Shown: one piece after another, positions 33,052-43,054 of the stretch | Layout of the letters: every line of letters starts with the position of its first letter | Numbering within the stretch: the first letter of the stretch is position 1 | Source of the DNA: Mallotus nudiflorus | Taxonomy: Eukaryota; Streptophyta; Magnoliopsida; Malpighiales; Euphorbiaceae | Length of the DNA: 64,000 nucleotides | NCBI GenBank assembly: GCA_947683625.1 | Contig: CANTUR010001095.1 | Coordinates: 122,414 to 186,413 of the forward strand | Reading direction: 5' to 3' | Translations under genes and position numbers: made by a program | The notes under the pieces: generated by a model | What the model saw: only the letters and a program-made list of their open reading frames with translations | What the model was told of the DNA's origin: nothing | The model's database searches: none

Positions 33052-34905
33052 TCAGGAAGGAAAGAGATACGGGTAAGAAGCTCGCATCTCAGCTTCAGTC
33101 TCCCACGTATGCTCTTCAACTCTGTCGCTACGCCACAAAACCTTGACCATCGGAATCTGCTTCGATCGCAACTGTCGAACTTGAAAATCTACGATCGCCA
33201 CAGGTTCTTCCACAAACGTCAAATCTTCATTCACTTCTACACTGTCAGGTTGCAACACGTGTGAAGGATCTGAGATATACTTCCTCAACATCGAGATATG
33301 AAATACTGGATGCACCTGCAACATACTCGGAGGCAAATCCAACCGATATGCAACAGTGCCAATTCTCTCCAGAATCTCAAACGGTCCAATATATCTCGGT
33401 GCTAACTTACCCTTCCTGCCAAATCTCATCACACCCTTCATCGGAGATACTTTCAGAAAAACGAAATCTCCAACCTGAAACTCCACATCTCTGCGCCTAG
33501 GATCCGCATAACTCTTCTGTCTGCTAACTGCGGTCTCTAATCTACGCTTAATCACGGCGACTTTCTCTGCAGCATCTTGAACCATCTCTGGTCCAGTCAA
33601 AGCTCTCTCACCAATCTCATCCCAACTCAACGGGGATCTACACTTCCTTCCATACAACGCCTCATATGGTGCCATGCCAATACTACTATGGTAGCTGTTA
33701 TTATATGCAAACTCCACAAGCGACAAATGATCATCCCAGCTACCTCCCAAATCCAAGACACACATCCTCAACATATCTTCCAGTGTCTGGATCGTCCTCT
33801 CAGACTGAACATCTGTCTGAGGATGAAAAGCAGTACTGAAATCCAACCTAGTGCCCATCGCTTCCTGCAACTTCTGCCAAAAACGAGAAGTAAACACTGA
33901 ACCTCTGTCTGACACAATGGACACAGGTACTCCATGAAGGCATACAATATGCTTCACGTACAACTTCGCCAATCTAGCAACTGAATATGTGGCTTTCACA
34001 GGCAAGAAATGTGCAGACTTCGTCAATCTGTCTACAATCACCCAGATGGAATCGTATCCATCCTTCGAACGAGGTAAACCGACCACAAAATCCATAGCTA
34101 TCCTTTCCCACTTCCACTCGGGAATAGGAAGAGGCTGAAGCTTCCCAGAAGGCTTCTGATGTTCGGCTTTCACTTGCTGACACGTCAAGCACTTAGCAAC
34201 ATAATCAGCAACATCCTTCCTCAATCCATCCCACCAGTATAGATCTCTGATACTGTGGTACATCTTAGTAACACCAGGATGAACGCTGTAGGCTGTAGAA
34301 TGTGCTTCCTCTAAAATCTCTTCTCTCAAATCATCCACATCAGGAACACACAATCTACCACTGATCCACAACACACCATCATCATCGAGTGTGAAATCAG
34401 TGAACTTCCCTGCTCTGACATTCTCTGCAAGCTCTTCTAGAATAGGATCTCGGCTCTGAGCTGCTTTAATCCTATCCCTCAGTACAGATCGTACTTTAAA
34501 CTGAGCTAACAGTCCACCTGATCTACTGATCTTCATCATCAGACCTTGATCCACCATCAGATGCAATTCCTGGATCAATGGTCTCCTCTCAACACTTATG
34601 TGAGCAAGACTACCTGAGGACTTCCTACTCAAGGCATCTGCTACCACATTAGCTTTACCCGGATGGTAAAGAATCTTGCAATCATAATCCTTCAACAGTT
34701 CCAACCATCTTCTCTGCCTCAAATTCAAATCTCGCTGCTGGAAAATGTACTTAAGGCTCTTGTGATCAGTAAATATCTCACAAGTCACCCCGTACAAATA
34801 ATGTCTCCAAATCTTCAAAGCAAAAATCACTGCAGCCATCTCTAGATCATGTGTGGGATAGTTCTGCTCATGCTTCTTCAACTGCCTCGAAGCATAGGCT
34901 ATCAC
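33052..34905 (-). CDS. Element E RNase H, integrase and chromodomain-like tail
   Basis: 617 open codons, the longest coding stretch in this element. RNase H: the glutamate in T-H-D-L-E-M-A-A (residue 22), the aspartate in T-D-H-K-S (47) and in V-V-A-D-A-L-S-R (90). Integrase: zinc-binding His at about 209 and 217 and C239-x2-C242; catalytic D272 (M-D-F-V-V-G), D333 (V-S-D-R-G) and E369, spaced 35 residues, so D-D-35-E. The usual glycine after H-P-Q-T-D is valine here (366). GPF motif at 507-509. A chromodomain-like tail fills about 564-615 (V-L-W-R-S-D-R-V-E-E-H-T-W-E-T-E), as in Tekay/Del chromoviruses, where it is thought to steer insertion into heterochromatin. The first codon shown is not a natural start: it follows a TAG at 34915-34917 that interrupts the polyprotein. 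Confidence 0.92.
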   Translation of the reverse strand: MIAYASRQLKKHEQNYPTHDLEMAAVIFALKIWRHYLYGVTCEIFTDHKSLKYIFQQRDLNLRQRRWLELLKDYDCKILYHPGKANVVADALSRKSSGSLAHISVERRPLIQELHLMVDQGLMMKISRSGGLLAQFKVRSVLRDRIKAAQSRDPILEELAENVRAGKFTDFTLDDDGVLWISGRLCVPDVDDLREEILEEAHSTAYSVHPGVTKMYHSIRDLYWWDGLRKDVADYVAKCLTCQQVKAEHQKPSGKLQPLPIPEWKWERIAMDFVVGLPRSKDGYDSIWVIVDRLTKSAHFLPVKATYSVARLAKLYVKHIVCLHGVPVSIVSDRGSVFTSRFWQKLQEAMGTRLDFSTAFHPQTDVQSERTIQTLEDMLRMCVLDLGGSWDDHLSLVEFAYNNSYHSSIGMAPYEALYGRKCRSPLSWDEIGERALTGPEMVQDAAEKVAVIKRRLETAVSRQKSYADPRRRDVEFQVGDFVFLKVSPMKGVMRFGRKGKLAPRYIGPFEILERIGTVAYRLDLPPSMLQVHPVFHISMLRKYISDPSHVLQPDSVEVNEDLTFVEEPVAIVDFQVRQLRSKQIPMVKVLWRSDRVEEHTWETEAEMRASYPYLFPS

Positions 34906-34914
34906 CCTTCCATT

Positions 34915-35733
34915 CTACATCAACACACAACCAAGACCAATTCTAGAGGCATCACAGTAAACTGTGAACTTATCCACACTATTAGGCAAAGCTAATACTG
35001 GCGCTGTGGTCAACTTCTCCTTCAACAACTGAAAACTATTCTCACAAGCTTCTGACCACTCGAATCTAACATTCTTCTGAGTTAAGCGAGTCATAGGGGC
35101 TGCTATCCTGGAAAAATCCTGCACAAACCGCCTATAATACCCGGCTAAACCCAGAAAACTCCGAATCTCAGTAACTGAAGTAGGTCTAGGCCACTCAGAT
35201 ACTGCTTCAATCTTCTGTGGATCAACCTGAATACCTTCTTTAGACACTACGTGTCCAAGAAAAGAAACACTCTCCATCCAGAAATCACACTTCGAGAAGT
35301 TAGCATAAAGTTGATGATCTCTCAGTGTCTGTAGTACAATCCTCAAGTGATATACATGCTCTTCCATACTCCTCGAATATACCAGTATATCATCAATGAA
35401 GACTACCACAAACTGATCCACATACGGTCGGAATACTCTGTTCATCAGGTCCATAAAAGCTGCTGGTGCATTAGTCAAACCAAAAGACATCACCAGAAAC
35501 TCATAATGACCATATCGAGTGCGGAAAGCCGTCTTAGGAATATCAGCTTCACTAATCCGCAGCTGATGATAACCTGACCTCAAGTCAACCTTAGAAAAGA
35601 ACTGTGCACCCTGGAGCTGATCAAACAAGTCATCTATCCTCGGGAGAGGATACTTGTTCTTCACTGTCACCTTATTCAGCTCTCTGTAGTCAATGCACAG
35701 TCTCAGGGTACCATCCTTCTTCTTCACAAACAA
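34915..35733 (-). CDS. Element E reverse transcriptase and start of RNase H
   Basis: 272 open codons on the minus strand, starting with F-V-K-K-K-D-G-T-L-R-L-C. Catalytic aspartate at residue 50 (K-V-D-L-R-S-G-Y-H-Q), S-F-G-L-T-N-A-P at 83-90, and the F-I-D-D pair at 112-115. RNase H begins with F-T-V-Y-C-D-A-S near 256-263. It ends at TAG 34915-34917, where D and H have CAG; that single substitution separates it from the 617-codon stretch in the same frame. Upstream, a one-base shortfall in a T run near 35777 moves the frame relative to the protease stretch. Confidence 0.92.
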   Translation of the reverse strand: MFVKKKDGTLRLCIDYRELNKVTVKNKYPLPRIDDLFDQLQGAQFFSKVDLRSGYHQLRISEADIPKTAFRTRYGHYEFLVMSFGLTNAPAAFMDLMNRVFRPYVDQFVVVFIDDILVYSRSMEEHVYHLRIVLQTLRDHQLYANFSKCDFWMESVSFLGHVVSKEGIQVDPQKIEAVSEWPRPTSVTEIRSFLGLAGYYRRFVQDFSRIAAPMTRLTQKNVRFEWSEACENSFQLLKEKLTTAPVLALPNSVDKFTVYCDASRIGLGCVLM

Positions 35734-37004
35734 GACTGGTGCACCCCAAGGAGAAACACTAGGTCTGATAAAACCTTATCCAACAACTCTTGCAACTGCT
35801 CCTTCAACTCTCTCAACTCTGCAGGAGCCATACGATAGGGTGGCATAGATATAGGAGTAATACCTGGAACCACATCAATACAGAACTCAATCTCTCTATG
35901 AGGTGGTAAACCTGGCAACTCCTCGGGAAAAACATCAGGAAACTCACAAGCAACAGGAACATCTGTGAGTGACAACTTCTCCACTGACGTATCCCTAACC
36001 AATGCCAAAAACCCCTGACAACCTTTCCTCAACAACTTCCTAGCAGAAATAACAGAAATAAGATTCTGAGGTGCTGAACTCCTGTCACCAACAAACTTAA
36101 AATCTTCTTCACCAGGAATTCTAAAAATCACCTCCTTATTCCTGCAATCAACCACGACAAAGTACTGAGATAACCAATCCATTCCCAAAATAACATCGAA
36201 CTCCATCACATCCAACAAAATCAAATCAGCGGGTAATTCTCTATCTCCCACGAGAACTGGACAACCAGAAAGAACAATATCGGCGTCCAAAGAATCACTC
36301 AGAGGAGTGGCAACAGACAAGGGAAAAGCCATCCTCGAAGCTTGCCAACAAGATTTAGAAGCAAAAATGGGAGAAACAAATGAATGCGTGGCACCCGGAT
36401 CAAACAAAACCAAAGCATCCAGGTAACAAACAGAAAGAATACCTGCCACGACTGCATTAGATGCCTGAGCATCCTGCTGAGTCAGATGAAAAACTCTGGC
36501 CTGGCCTCGACCTCCCTGCTGACTGGTAGAAGCCTGGCCAACACCTCTAGCACCTCCTCTAGTACCTCTACCACGACTCTGCTGTGGAACAAACTGAGTA
36601 GAACTCTGATGCTGGGCTGGTGGTAATTGAAATGGCACGGGTGCTGCACTAGCAATCGACTGCTGTGGGAATCGCAGAATCTGCTGCTGCTGATATCCGG
36701 GATAAGGACACGATCTGGCAAAATGTCCTGTCTGCCCGCATCTGAAACATGTCAGCGGTGTCAGATAACACGGTCCCTGATGGACTCTACCACAAGTCTG
36801 ACAAACACTGGCCGCTGATCCAGAACTACGACCACTGCTGCTACTCGAAGCACCTGATCCAAATCTGAATGATCTACGCTGACCTCCACGACCATGTCTA
36901 CTGCTCCGATGCACTCGCTGCTGCTGTCTCTGACTCTGCTGAGTCGAACCTCGCTGCTGACTACTCGAACCAACATGAAAACTCGAATACGGAGTAGCCT
37001 GCAA
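35724..37004 (-). CDS. Element E gag C-terminus, zinc knuckle, protease and RT N-terminus
   Basis: 426 open codons. Residues 1-65 are the Q/R/S-rich end of gag. C-Q-T-C at 68-71 and the CCHC knuckle C-F-R-C-G-Q-T-G-H-F-A-R-S-C at 86-99 (about 36708-36749). A Q/G/R-rich linker follows. The protease active site D-P-G-A is at 202-205 and I-L-G-M-D-W-L-S follows at about 270-277. The RT N-terminus (P-G-L-P-P-H-R-E-I-E-F) begins near 375. The last 13 or so residues are out of frame after the indel near 35777. The lack of a stop between gag and pol suggests one gag-pol polyprotein in this family. Confidence 0.9.
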   Translation of the reverse strand: MQATPYSSFHVGSSSQQRGSTQQSQRQQQRVHRSSRHGRGGQRRSFRFGSGASSSSSGRSSGSAASVCQTCGRVHQGPCYLTPLTCFRCGQTGHFARSCPYPGYQQQQILRFPQQSIASAAPVPFQLPPAQHQSSTQFVPQQSRGRGTRGGARGVGQASTSQQGGRGQARVFHLTQQDAQASNAVVAGILSVCYLDALVLFDPGATHSFVSPIFASKSCWQASRMAFPLSVATPLSDSLDADIVLSGCPVLVGDRELPADLILLDVMEFDVILGMDWLSQYFVVVDCRNKEVIFRIPGEEDFKFVGDRSSAPQNLISVISARKLLRKGCQGFLALVRDTSVEKLSLTDVPVACEFPDVFPEELPGLPPHREIEFCIDVVPGITPISMPPYRMAPAELRELKEQLQELLDKVLSDLVFLLGVHQSCL

Positions 37005-37806
37005 TCCACCTCGACTGAACTCCCAACTGGTAATAATCAGGCATCGCTCCCTGCCTAACTAACCTCAGCTCAATCTCCTTAGCTAGCTCAATCACCGACT
37101 CGAGAGTAAGACCTGCTGTGGGCATACCAGCAAAAGCTGAACCCAAACCAGTAACATACGTAGTAACAGCGAAATACTGATCTCGCATCAGATCCTCAGC
37201 ATATCTACCCAACCGAAGGAACTCTCGGGTATACTCCTCTACTGATCGATCTCCACGAGAAATGCTGGTACAATCGAAGACGATAGCTCAAACGAAGAGG
37301 CTCTGGACAAATCTCCTCATGAATCGCTCTCGAAACTGAGCCCATGTCATCGTCATCATATAAGGCTGGATCATCTGAATAAACCAATCCAAGGCTGGTC
37401 CTTCGACAGACAACTCAACGATCATGATCCTCTGGTACTCGGTTATGAGCAGTCCGAGTCCTAGTCTCAATCGCATGCAGAAAATCTAAAGGATCAGAAG
37501 TACCATCAAAAGTAATCCTGCTAACTCTGGCATAGAACAAAGCTGCCTCAGGGTCAGACATACCCTGTTGATAGGCAGGCTGAACAGGTTGAACAACTGG
37601 AGGAACAGGAATATCAAATTCAGGCTCAACAGGCTCCTCATCCTGTAACTCTCTCTGCCTACGGCGACCTGCCGCTCCTCGAGGTCTACCCCCTGCCACG
37701 ACCCTCTACGCCTAACTGGCGGTTCAGGAGGTAAAACCTCGTCCTGAAAAGACTCATCATCCTCGGCCTCAACGACCGGTGGAGCGACACGCGCTTGCCT
37801 CCTCAT
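36990..37806 (-). pseudogene. Element E gag N-terminal and central part, several frameshifts
   Basis: The start is ATG at 37804-37806 (M-R-R-Q-A-R-V-A-P-P). Open pieces in changing frames: 37486-37806, 37415-37699, 37288-37476, 37205-37387, 36961-37212. Compared with D and B, I see single-base length changes near 37693 (extra C), 37442 (extra T), 37308 (one fewer in a T run on the coding strand), 37270 (extra base) and 37008 (extra C). The conserved gag domain (W-A-Q-F-R-E-R-F-M-R-R-F) is still recognisable. Such a cluster in so young an element is suspicious. Confidence 0.83.
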
Positions 37807-38004
37807 TCTGAAAAGACAAACGGAAAGATTCAGACAAAACAGACAACGGAGGAATAACGCTGAAAACTACAGCAAGGAATACTCATCAAGACATACTCGA
37901 ACCTAATACACTGCAGTAGTCCAACAGAAAACACAACTTTAAAACTAGGGCCACAACTCACAAAACTAAGCCCTGACACAGAACTCCACTCAGAAACGAA
38001 CTTC

Positions 38005-38016
38005 GCTCTGATACCA
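38005..38016 (-). other. Element E primer binding site (iMet tRNA)
   Basis: TGGTATCAGAGC on the minus strand, four bases inside the right LTR. Confidence 0.94.
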
Positions 38017-38020
38017 ACTT

Positions 38021-41000
38021 TGTCACGACCCAAAACAGGGGCCATGACCGGCGCTAGGGAACGGGAATTCTTTCGAATCCGGAACCCGTAGCAAGCCTAA
38101 AAATAAAATAAATATGCAATAATAACCATAAAAATATAATATGCAGCGGAAAATAAATCATAAATATTACAATATCATCCATAACAACTGGATATAATTC
38201 AAAACTCATCACATCGCATATATAATCTCATAAATGTATAATCTTTATACAAATCCAGTTTTAACATAATACATCTCTTTAAAATAAAGTACATAAAATC
38301 CAATACTTTAATTTACAACTACTGCAGTGTCTAGATAAAATAAATAAGACTCAAGTAGACAATTTACATAAAGAAGCCGGGGGCGGAAGAAATCCGGCGT
38401 ATCGACCTGCTACTGAGGTCTGAGGAAGTTGACTCTCCTGAAAAATAGTCAACGGAGGGGAGTCAGACCTCACTGAGTGAATTACTATAGTATATATACA
38501 TACACTCTAAGTGATAATGCATACAGTCAACAGTATATGAGTAATATGTATATATACAGGCAATTTCATACAGATGCAGAAAAATCATTTTATATATTTT
38601 GTCTGAAAATCAACTTTTATGAAGGATCACATAGAACCCTAGAATATCGCAACCTCAGAAAAATAGTGTTAAACAACACTCTAGCCATACAGGCTCACTA
38701 ATTCCAAATATATCCACTTAATCCATATGGACAGTAGACTGGCCTCGAGACACTAAGTCAACCGAGCTCCAGCAGTCTGACTGCCAGTGTGATTGGCCCC
38801 AAGACACTTGGTCAACCGAGCTCCAGCAATCACACCCAAACCCACATCTCACATATATCAATAATCATAATCAAATCGATATCCACAAATAAGTTAGTAA
38901 TAAAGCCTAAAACCATAGGCGCACCGGTACGTACTCGGTCCTAGTGCTGCCCACTAGGTAGCACGTTCTATTGATATCCTTCAGTGATAAATAATAAAAC
39001 ATTCATTCACAAATACATGATGCATGAATTTAAATAAATCAACAATATAAACCATATATATACCGAAAATATACCAAACATAAACCAAGTATATTTTGAG
39101 TATATATCGTCAAATAAATTCAATCAAATCATGAATTAAACTAAAAATATATTTAAAAACATTTTAAATATATTTTATTAATAAAACATGTATATAATTT
39201 ATTATATACCAAAAATATACTTGAATATAAATCATATTATTTATGCATAATTAGTCAAAATAAAACATGGCATTTTCTAAATCATGCATCCTAAGCATAT
39301 ATATATAATATAGTAACTCACCTAATGCGCTCCACGAGACAGGTCCGACGGGCCTGGTCCACTAACCCTCGGTCTCGGCGCAACTAAACAAGAAATAATT
39401 ACTCGACATCAGAATAACCCTAACAGAAATCCTAGAATTAAATCTAGAGTATTCAACACAGAATCGGAAATTAGGGTTCGACTGGATATCACGTTTTACG
39501 AGAATTCTACCGGAAATCCGACAGAACCTCCCCTGTAAAACGGACATCTCTCTACTCAAAAGAGTAGAGCCGACCCTGCAAAGAAAATACACTTCAAAAA
39601 TAAACACCACAATCAATCACAACCCCTCGGTCGGACTCCAGACTACAATCTGTCGACCGGGGGTCCACAACACAGAATATATATTCAAATATACCAAAAA
39701 TATCCTTAAATCATAAAAATACATTTCATACGTAGAAATTACATAATAAATCTTGAAACACTGTAAAAATCGATTAAAATTCATTTTATTAGAAAAACCG
39801 TATATTATATATATAATTGAAAATAATTCCCGAAAAATAGTTTTAATTAGTTAAAAATACCAAATAATTTGTAGAAATCATTTTATACCTTAAATAAATA
39901 TTAAAACCAATTAAATTACATTTTTAGACAATTTAGGGTAAAATTACCAAAATACCCCTATATATATATATATACCTAATTTACTTCAAAAATTCACCAA
40001 AAATCATACACTTATCCAAAATTAATTTTCTCAACATATTTATCAATAATATCAATAATTAAACTCAATTAACCAATTAAATTCAAATAAAAACACAATT
40101 AACTTAATTTTCCAAAATCACCTAAACTTCAATAATTAAAAATAAATACTTAGAAATTCATAAAAATTCCAAATAAATTTCTATAATTCATTTCAACACC
40201 TAATTCAACCATAAACTCCAATTTCATAATTTAAATAATTAATTTCCGAAAATTAGAAAATAATATTAAAATATTCAAAAATACCCAAAAATCCAAACAA
40301 CCTCCAAAATTTCTGTAAAAATTCATACATGAAGATTAAACTACCAGGAACAACATTTGTGAAGGAAGTTTCCATGAATCATCCAAATTGAAGCTCAAAA
40401 AAATCGAAACCAAAAGTGGCCGAAATATTCAACTCAAAACCTAAGCAATTCTAGACCATTTTAGCTCAAACCAAAGCTATAATAACACTCACCGGAGCTC
40501 AAGGAGAAGATAGAGACCGGCGGTGTCGAAAACGGTGGCCGGAGGAGGGAGAAACAATGGTGAGGAATAGTGGTGGTCCGGCGGCACCCACGGGAAGAAG
40601 AAGAAGAAGAAGAAGAAAAAGAAAAAGAAGAAAAGGAAAGAGAAAGGAAAAGAAAAAGAAAGAAAAAGGAAAAGAAAAAAAGAAAAAAAAAGAAAAAAGA
40701 AAAAAATAATAAATTTTAATAATTTTAATAATAAATAAAATAATAAAATAATAATAAATAAATAATAAAATATTAGGGTAATAATAAACCCTAATTAAAT
40801 AAATATACACACACAGGCTTTATTTAATAATTTAAAAATATGTATGAGTTCATGCAAGTCCGTAAATACATTTAAAATAATTAATAATACATTGTTTACG
40901 TGAAAATTTCCCCGAAAATGAAAGTCCCGGGAAAATTTTACGTAAAATACTGAAAATAATAGACAGTAATTAAAATAGGTTTAAAATACATATCAACTCA

Positions 41001-41088
41001 TAAAAATATCGTATATACAGTCAAAATTATTGACACTGCATATCCCGGTACAGTGTAAAAATATTTTTAAAAACACCGGGATATTACA
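38021..41088 (-). repeat. Element E right LTR (5' LTR)
   Basis: TGTCACGACC to GGGATATTACA, 3068 bp. Nearly identical to 29931-32997. Substitutions seen: AGCTATAA for AGCTAGAA near 40480 and CAAGGAGAAG for CAAGAAGAAG near 40502. The other differences are one-base gains or losses. The purine tract is at 40593-40707 and the twin stem-loops at 38729-38835. Confidence 0.96.
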
Positions 41089-41093
41089 GTTTA

Positions 41094-42528
41094 CTGTGAT
41101 GCCTCTAGAATTGGTCTTGGTTGTGTGTTGATGCAGAATGGAAGGGTGATAGCCTATGCTTCGAGGCAGTTAAAGAAGCATGAGCAGAACTATCCTACAC
41201 ATGATCTTGAGATGGCTGCAGTGATCTTTGCTTTGAAGATTTGGAGACATTATTTGTACGGGGTGACTTGTGAGATATTTACTGATCACAAGAGCCTTAA
41301 GTACATTTTTCCAGCAGCGAGATCTGAATTTGAGGCAGAGGAGATGGTTGGAACTGTTGAAGGATTATGATTGCGAGATTCTTTACCATCCGGGTAAAGC
41401 TAATGTGGTAGCAGATGCCTTGAGTAGGAAGTCCTCAGGTAGTCTTGCTCACATCGGTGTGGAGAGGAGACCATTGATCCAGGAGTTGCATCTGATGGTG
41501 GATCAAGGTCTGATGATGAAGATCAGTAGATCAGGTGGACTGTTAGCTCAGTTTAAAGTACGATCTGTGCTGAGGGATAGGATTAAAGCAGCTCAGAGCC
41601 GAGATCCTATTCTGGAAGAGCTTGCAGAGAATGTCAGAGCAGGGAAGTTCACTGATTTCACACTCGATGATGATGGTGTGTTGTGGATCAGTGGTAGATT
41701 GTGTGTTCCTGATGTGGATGATTTGAGAGAAGAGATCCTAGAGGAAGCACATTCTACAGCCTACAGCGTTCATCCTGGTGTTACTAAGATGTACCACAGT
41801 ATCAGAGATCTATACTGGTGGGATGGATTGAAGAAGGATGTTGCTGATTATGTTGCTAAGTGCTTGACTTGTCAGCAAGTGAAAGCCGAACATCAGAAGC
41901 CTTCTGGAAGCTTCAGCCTCTTCCTATTCCCGAGTGGAAGTGGGAAAGGATAGCTATGGATTTTGTAGTCGGTTTACCTCGTTCGAAGGATGGATACGAT
42001 TCCATCTGGGTGATTGTAGACAGATTAACGAAGTCTGCACATTTCTTGCCTGTGAAAGCCACATATTCAGTTGGTAGATTGGCGAAGTTGTATGTGAAGC
42101 ATATTGTGTGCCTTCATGGAGTACCTGTGTCCATTGTGTCAGATAGAGGTTCGGTGTTTACTTCTCGTTTTTGGCAGAAGTTGCAAGAAGCGATGGGCAC
42201 TAGGTTGGATTTCAGTACTGCTTTTCATCCTCAGACAGATGGTCAGTCTGAGAGGACGATCCAGACACTGGAAGATATGTTGAGGATGTGTGTCTTGGAT
42301 TTGGGAGGTAGCTGGGATGATCATTTGTCGCTTGTTGAGTTTGCATATAATAACAGCTACCATAGCAGTATTGGCATGGCACCATATGAGGCGTTGTATG
42401 GAAGGAAGTGTAGATCCCCGTTGAGTTGGGATGAGATTGGTGAGAGAGCTTTGACTGGACCAGAGATGGTTCAGGATGCTGCAGAGAAAGTCGCCGTGAT
42501 CAAGCGGGAGATTAGAGACCGCAGTTAG
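41094..42528 (+). pseudogene. Element D RNase H (3' part) and integrase, resumed after E
   Basis: It continues D's frame after the second GTTTA. 41094-41370 gives C-D-A-S-R-I-G-L-G and the T-D-H-K-S block, then an extra C (TTTTTCCAGCAG near 41310) shifts frame. 41270-41953 gives the rest of RNase H and the integrase zinc-binding region (C-L-T-C-Q-Q-V-K). A missing G near 41910 shifts again. 41860-42528 gives the catalytic core with M-D-F-V-V-G-L-P, V-S-D-R-G-S-V-F and H-P-Q-T-D-G-Q-S-E-R, here with the usual glycine. It stops after an extra base near 42507 (AAGCGGGAG). Confidence 0.87.
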
Positions 42529-43001
42529 CAGACAGAAGAGTTATGCGGATCCTAGGCGCAGAGATGTGGAGTTTCAGGTTGGAGATTTCGTTTTTCTGAA
42601 AGTATCTCCGATGAAGGGTGTGATGAGATTTGGCAGGAAGGGTAAGTTAGCACCGAGATATATTGGACCGTTTGAGATTCTGGAGAGAGTTGGCACTGTT
42701 GCATATCGGTTGGATTTGCCTCCGAGTATGTCGCAGGTGCATCCAGTATTTCATATCTCGATGTTGAGGAAGTATATCTCAGATCCTTCACATGTGTTGC
42801 AAACCTGACAGAGTGGAAGTGAGTGAAGATTTGACGTTTGTGGAAGAACCTGTGGCGATCGTTGATTTTCAAGTTCGACAGTTGCGATCGAAGCAGATTC
42901 CGATGGTCAAGGTTTTGTGGCGTAGCGACAGAGTTGAAGAACATACGTGGGAGACTGAAGCTGAGATGCGAGCTTCTTACCCGTATCTCTTTCCTTCCTG
43001 A
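42529..43001 (+). pseudogene. Element D integrase C-terminus and chromodomain-like tail
   Basis: 42566-42808 encodes V-E-F-Q-V-G-D-F-V-F-L-K-V-S-P and the GPF motif (Y-I-G-P-F-E-I-L-E-R). An extra A near 42803 (TTGCAAACCTG) shifts the frame, and 42792-43001 encodes the chromodomain-like tail ending R-A-S-Y-P-Y-L-F-P-S. The stop is at 42999-43001, about 40 bp before the polypurine tract. Confidence 0.85.
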
Positions 43002-43041
43002 TTCTGTAATCTTGTTTTGGAATTCGGGGACGAATTCCTGT

Positions 43042-43054
43042 AAGGGGGGAAGAC
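43042..43054 (+). other. Element D polypurine tract
   Basis: AAGGGGGGAAGAC immediately before the 3' LTR. Confidence 0.93.

Larger units (their letters stand above)
29931..41088 (-). mobile_element. Element E: young full-length Ty3/gypsy (Tekay/Del-like) retrotransposon inside D
   Basis: An 11,158-bp element in the opposite orientation to D. Left LTR 29931-32997, internal 32998-38020, right LTR 38021-41088, with perfect duplication GTTTA at 29926-29930 and 41089-41093. Scanning the LTR pair by eye I find only about two substitutions but more than ten one-base length differences. Gag-pol is the best preserved in the window: pol is open over most of its length, with one in-frame TAG and one frameshift. 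E is the most recent insertion in this part of the stack. Confidence 0.96.
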
